Shown here: piece after piece, positions 8,259-9,214 of the stretch
Position numbering within the stretch: the stretch's first letter is position 1
Layout of the letters: every line of letters begins with the position of its first letter
Source of the DNA: Geobacter sp. UBA1603
GTDB lineage: Bacteria > Desulfobacterota > Desulfuromonadia > Geobacterales > Pseudopelobacteraceae
DNA length: 9,214 nt
Assembly (NCBI GenBank): GCA_002322035.1
Contig: DCNF01000005.1
Coordinates: 1 to 9,214, forward strand
Direction: 5' to 3'
The notes under the pieces: generated by a model
What the model was told of the DNA's origin: nothing
Database searches by the model: none
The model's input: only the letters and a program-made list of their open reading frames with translations
Made by a program: the position numbers and the translations under genes

Positions 8259-8327
8259 CGAATTATTGGATAGTTAATGATTGTTATTGTGCCGTAACGG
8301 TGTTATAAAAATGTTTGTAATTCGTTA
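8256..8327. repeat. Perfect 10-bp inverted repeat bracketing a promoter
   Basis: TAACGAATTA (8256-8265, overlapping the gmhB stop codon) is the exact reverse complement of TAATTCGTTA (8318-8327). The 52 bases between them contain the promoter candidate of the following operon and a smaller palindrome CCGT-A-ACGG (8292-8300) in the promoter spacer. The arrangement could be a paired operator or, in RNA, a long-range stem. Confidence 0.5.
8281..8309 (+). promoter_or_regulatory. Candidate promoter of the DUF11 protein operon
   Basis: TTGTTA (8281-8286) and TATAAA (8304-8309) have a 17-base spacer, matching consensus 4/6 and 5/6. Transcription would begin near 8316, leaving a leader of about 47 bases. 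A strong AAGGAGG (8344-8350) lies 12 bases before the ATG at 8363, slightly farther than usual. The region is much more AT-rich than the flanking genes. Confidence 0.5.
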
Positions 8328-8362
8328 GAGATGTGTTTTTCTCAAGGAGGTTTGGGGTTATT

Positions 8363-8914
8363 ATGATGAGAATATTTCTGTTTATGGCCATGATTGTCAC
8401 AGGGTGGCCTCTGCCGGGGTTTGGTGAGCAAACGCCGAACGTCATGGTTACTCTTTCCGCCGTGCGCATTGTCAATAATGCTCACGGTAAAGAGAGCCTG
8501 CTTCCGGGAGAACGTGCAAACCCAGGTGATAGTATCGAATATCGGGCAACATACAAAAACATCGGCACCGCCCCCGCCCAAAAACTGACAGGCACGTTGC
8601 CGGTACCGGCTGAAATGGAATACGTCCCGAGCTCTGCTCATCCTTCTGCTGTGATGGCCAGTACCGACAATACCGTCTATTCCAAAACGCCACTCAAGCG
8701 AAAAGTTAAACTGGCCAACGGAACACTTGTCAACCGGGAAGTTCCGGTTGAAGAGTACCGCTCGCTGCGCTGGCTGCTGCACGACCTTGCACCTGGTGCA
8801 AGCGTAACCGTCTCTGCCCGCATGAAGATTAAAGATAATCAAAAAGGCCCCGTTGTTATAAAGCTTGATTCCATATCACCAACCGAAAAGAGAGCGTCCG
8901 GAGGTACAAAATGA
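8363..8914 (+). CDS. Small exported protein with one DUF11-like domain
   Basis: I recognise no named family member; the function is unknown. The 183-residue product starts with a signal peptide (MMRIFLFMAMIVTGWPLPGFG, probable cleavage near Gly21/Gly22), so it should be exported to the periplasm or beyond. The mature part reads PGDSIEYRATYKNIGTAPAQKLTGTLPVP (residues about 54-82, shown here in part), the pattern of DUF11 / B_ant_repeat Ig-like domains of surface proteins. It continues to a second beta-rich stretch, LHDLAPGASVTVSARMKIKD, and a polar tail. A basic segment (KTPLKRKVK) and a RSLRW motif lie between. The start is the first of two adjacent ATGs after AAGGAGG. Its TGA overlaps the next ATG (ATGA), so the two proteins are likely translated together. 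Confidence 0.75.
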   Translation: MMRIFLFMAMIVTGWPLPGFGEQTPNVMVTLSAVRIVNNAHGKESLLPGERANPGDSIEYRATYKNIGTAPAQKLTGTLPVPAEMEYVPSSAHPSAVMASTDNTVYSKTPLKRKVKLANGTLVNREVPVEEYRSLRWLLHDLAPGASVTVSARMKIKDNQKGPVVIKLDSISPTEKRASGGTK

Positions 8915-9214
8915 AAAAGTGGCCGTCTTCCCAATTAGCGCTGTATCTGCTGAAGGCCTGCTCCCGTCTGGTAGCTTTACATGCAGCTGCCATCCTGTTG
9001 CTTGCCTGCCTGATAACCCCGTTACAGGCCGCGCCGCTGGCCGGCACATCCATCGGCAACCAGGCATCGGCAACCTACACCGATGCCTCTGCCGTTACGC
9101 GGACAGCCACCTCCAACACGGTACAGACCATTGTCCAGCAGGTGGCGGCCGTCACCCTGACCAGCGCCCAGACAAAGACGGGTGCTCCGGGCGGCACAGT
9201 ATACTTCCCCCATA
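8911..9214 (+). CDS. Exported DUF11-type surface protein, 3'-truncated by window end
   Basis: The frame opens at ATG 8911 with GGAGG at 8899-8903 and is still open at the window end, so only the first 101 residues are seen. The N-terminus has a long basic n-region, a hydrophobic core (AAAILLLACLITP, about 25-37) and a good signal peptidase I site after Ala40 (LQA-APLAG). LLAC at 30-33 is a poor lipobox, so a lipoprotein is less likely. The mature start GTSIGNQASATYTDAS followed by TSNTVQTIVQQVAAVTL and APGGTVYFPH matches, from memory, the leading part of large secreted proteins built of DUF11 repeats. Repeats are therefore expected further on. It is coupled to the small DUF11-like gene by a 4-base ATGA overlap. 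It may be an adhesin or outer surface protein, but this is inference. Confidence 0.75.
   Translation, partial: MKKWPSSQLALYLLKACSRLVALHAAAILLLACLITPLQAAPLAGTSIGNQASATYTDASAVTRTATSNTVQTIVQQVAAVTLTSAQTKTGAPGGTVYFPH

Overview
The window looks like chromosomal DNA from a moderately GC-rich Gram-negative bacterium, most likely of the Geobacter/Pelobacter (Desulfuromonadia) group. That is inference from three things. First, the run ilvB-ilvN-ilvC-psd-pssA is an arrangement I associate with Geobacter-type genomes. Second, the intergenic repeats are of types I remember from that group. Third, gmhB points to an LPS-bearing envelope. No database search was possible, so the taxon is not proven.

Layout. 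(1) 1-3376: branched-chain amino acid genes on the + strand. These are the 3'-truncated view of ilvB (its start lies upstream of the window), ilvN and ilvC. A 107-bp near-palindrome sits between ilvB and ilvN. A terminator-like hairpin followed by a TTGACA promoter element lies between ilvN and ilvC, so ilvC may be a separate transcription unit. (2) 3466-4951: psd and pssA on the + strand, the two enzymes that make phosphatidylethanolamine from CDP-diacylglycerol and serine. They follow ilvC after a strong hairpin that has no T-tract. (3) 4977-5447: a minus-strand YfcE/MJ0936-like metallophosphoesterase, convergent with pssA and divergent from the next gene. (4) 5526-6416: a short signal peptide peptidase of the SppA type. 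It is followed by two GC-rich hairpin repeats in the convergent gap. (5) 6538-7590: a minus-strand AroF-like DAHP synthase with a good sigma70-type promoter. (6) 7710-8258: gmhB, D,D-heptose-1,7-bisphosphate phosphatase for LPS core heptose. (7) 8363-9214: the start of a surface-protein operon. It comprises a small exported DUF11-like protein whose stop codon overlaps (ATGA) the start of a second exported DUF11-type protein that runs off the window. A promoter candidate bracketed by a perfect 10-bp inverted repeat precedes it.

How the genes work together. IlvB and IlvN form acetohydroxyacid synthase, and IlvC reduces its product on the way to valine and isoleucine. PssA and Psd act in sequence at the inner membrane. 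SppA, GmhB and the two DUF11 proteins belong to envelope biology, but nothing in the sequence ties them into one pathway. Most of the window is ordinary housekeeping. The least explained parts are the DUF11 gene pair with its regulatory region and the long near-palindrome between ilvB and ilvN.
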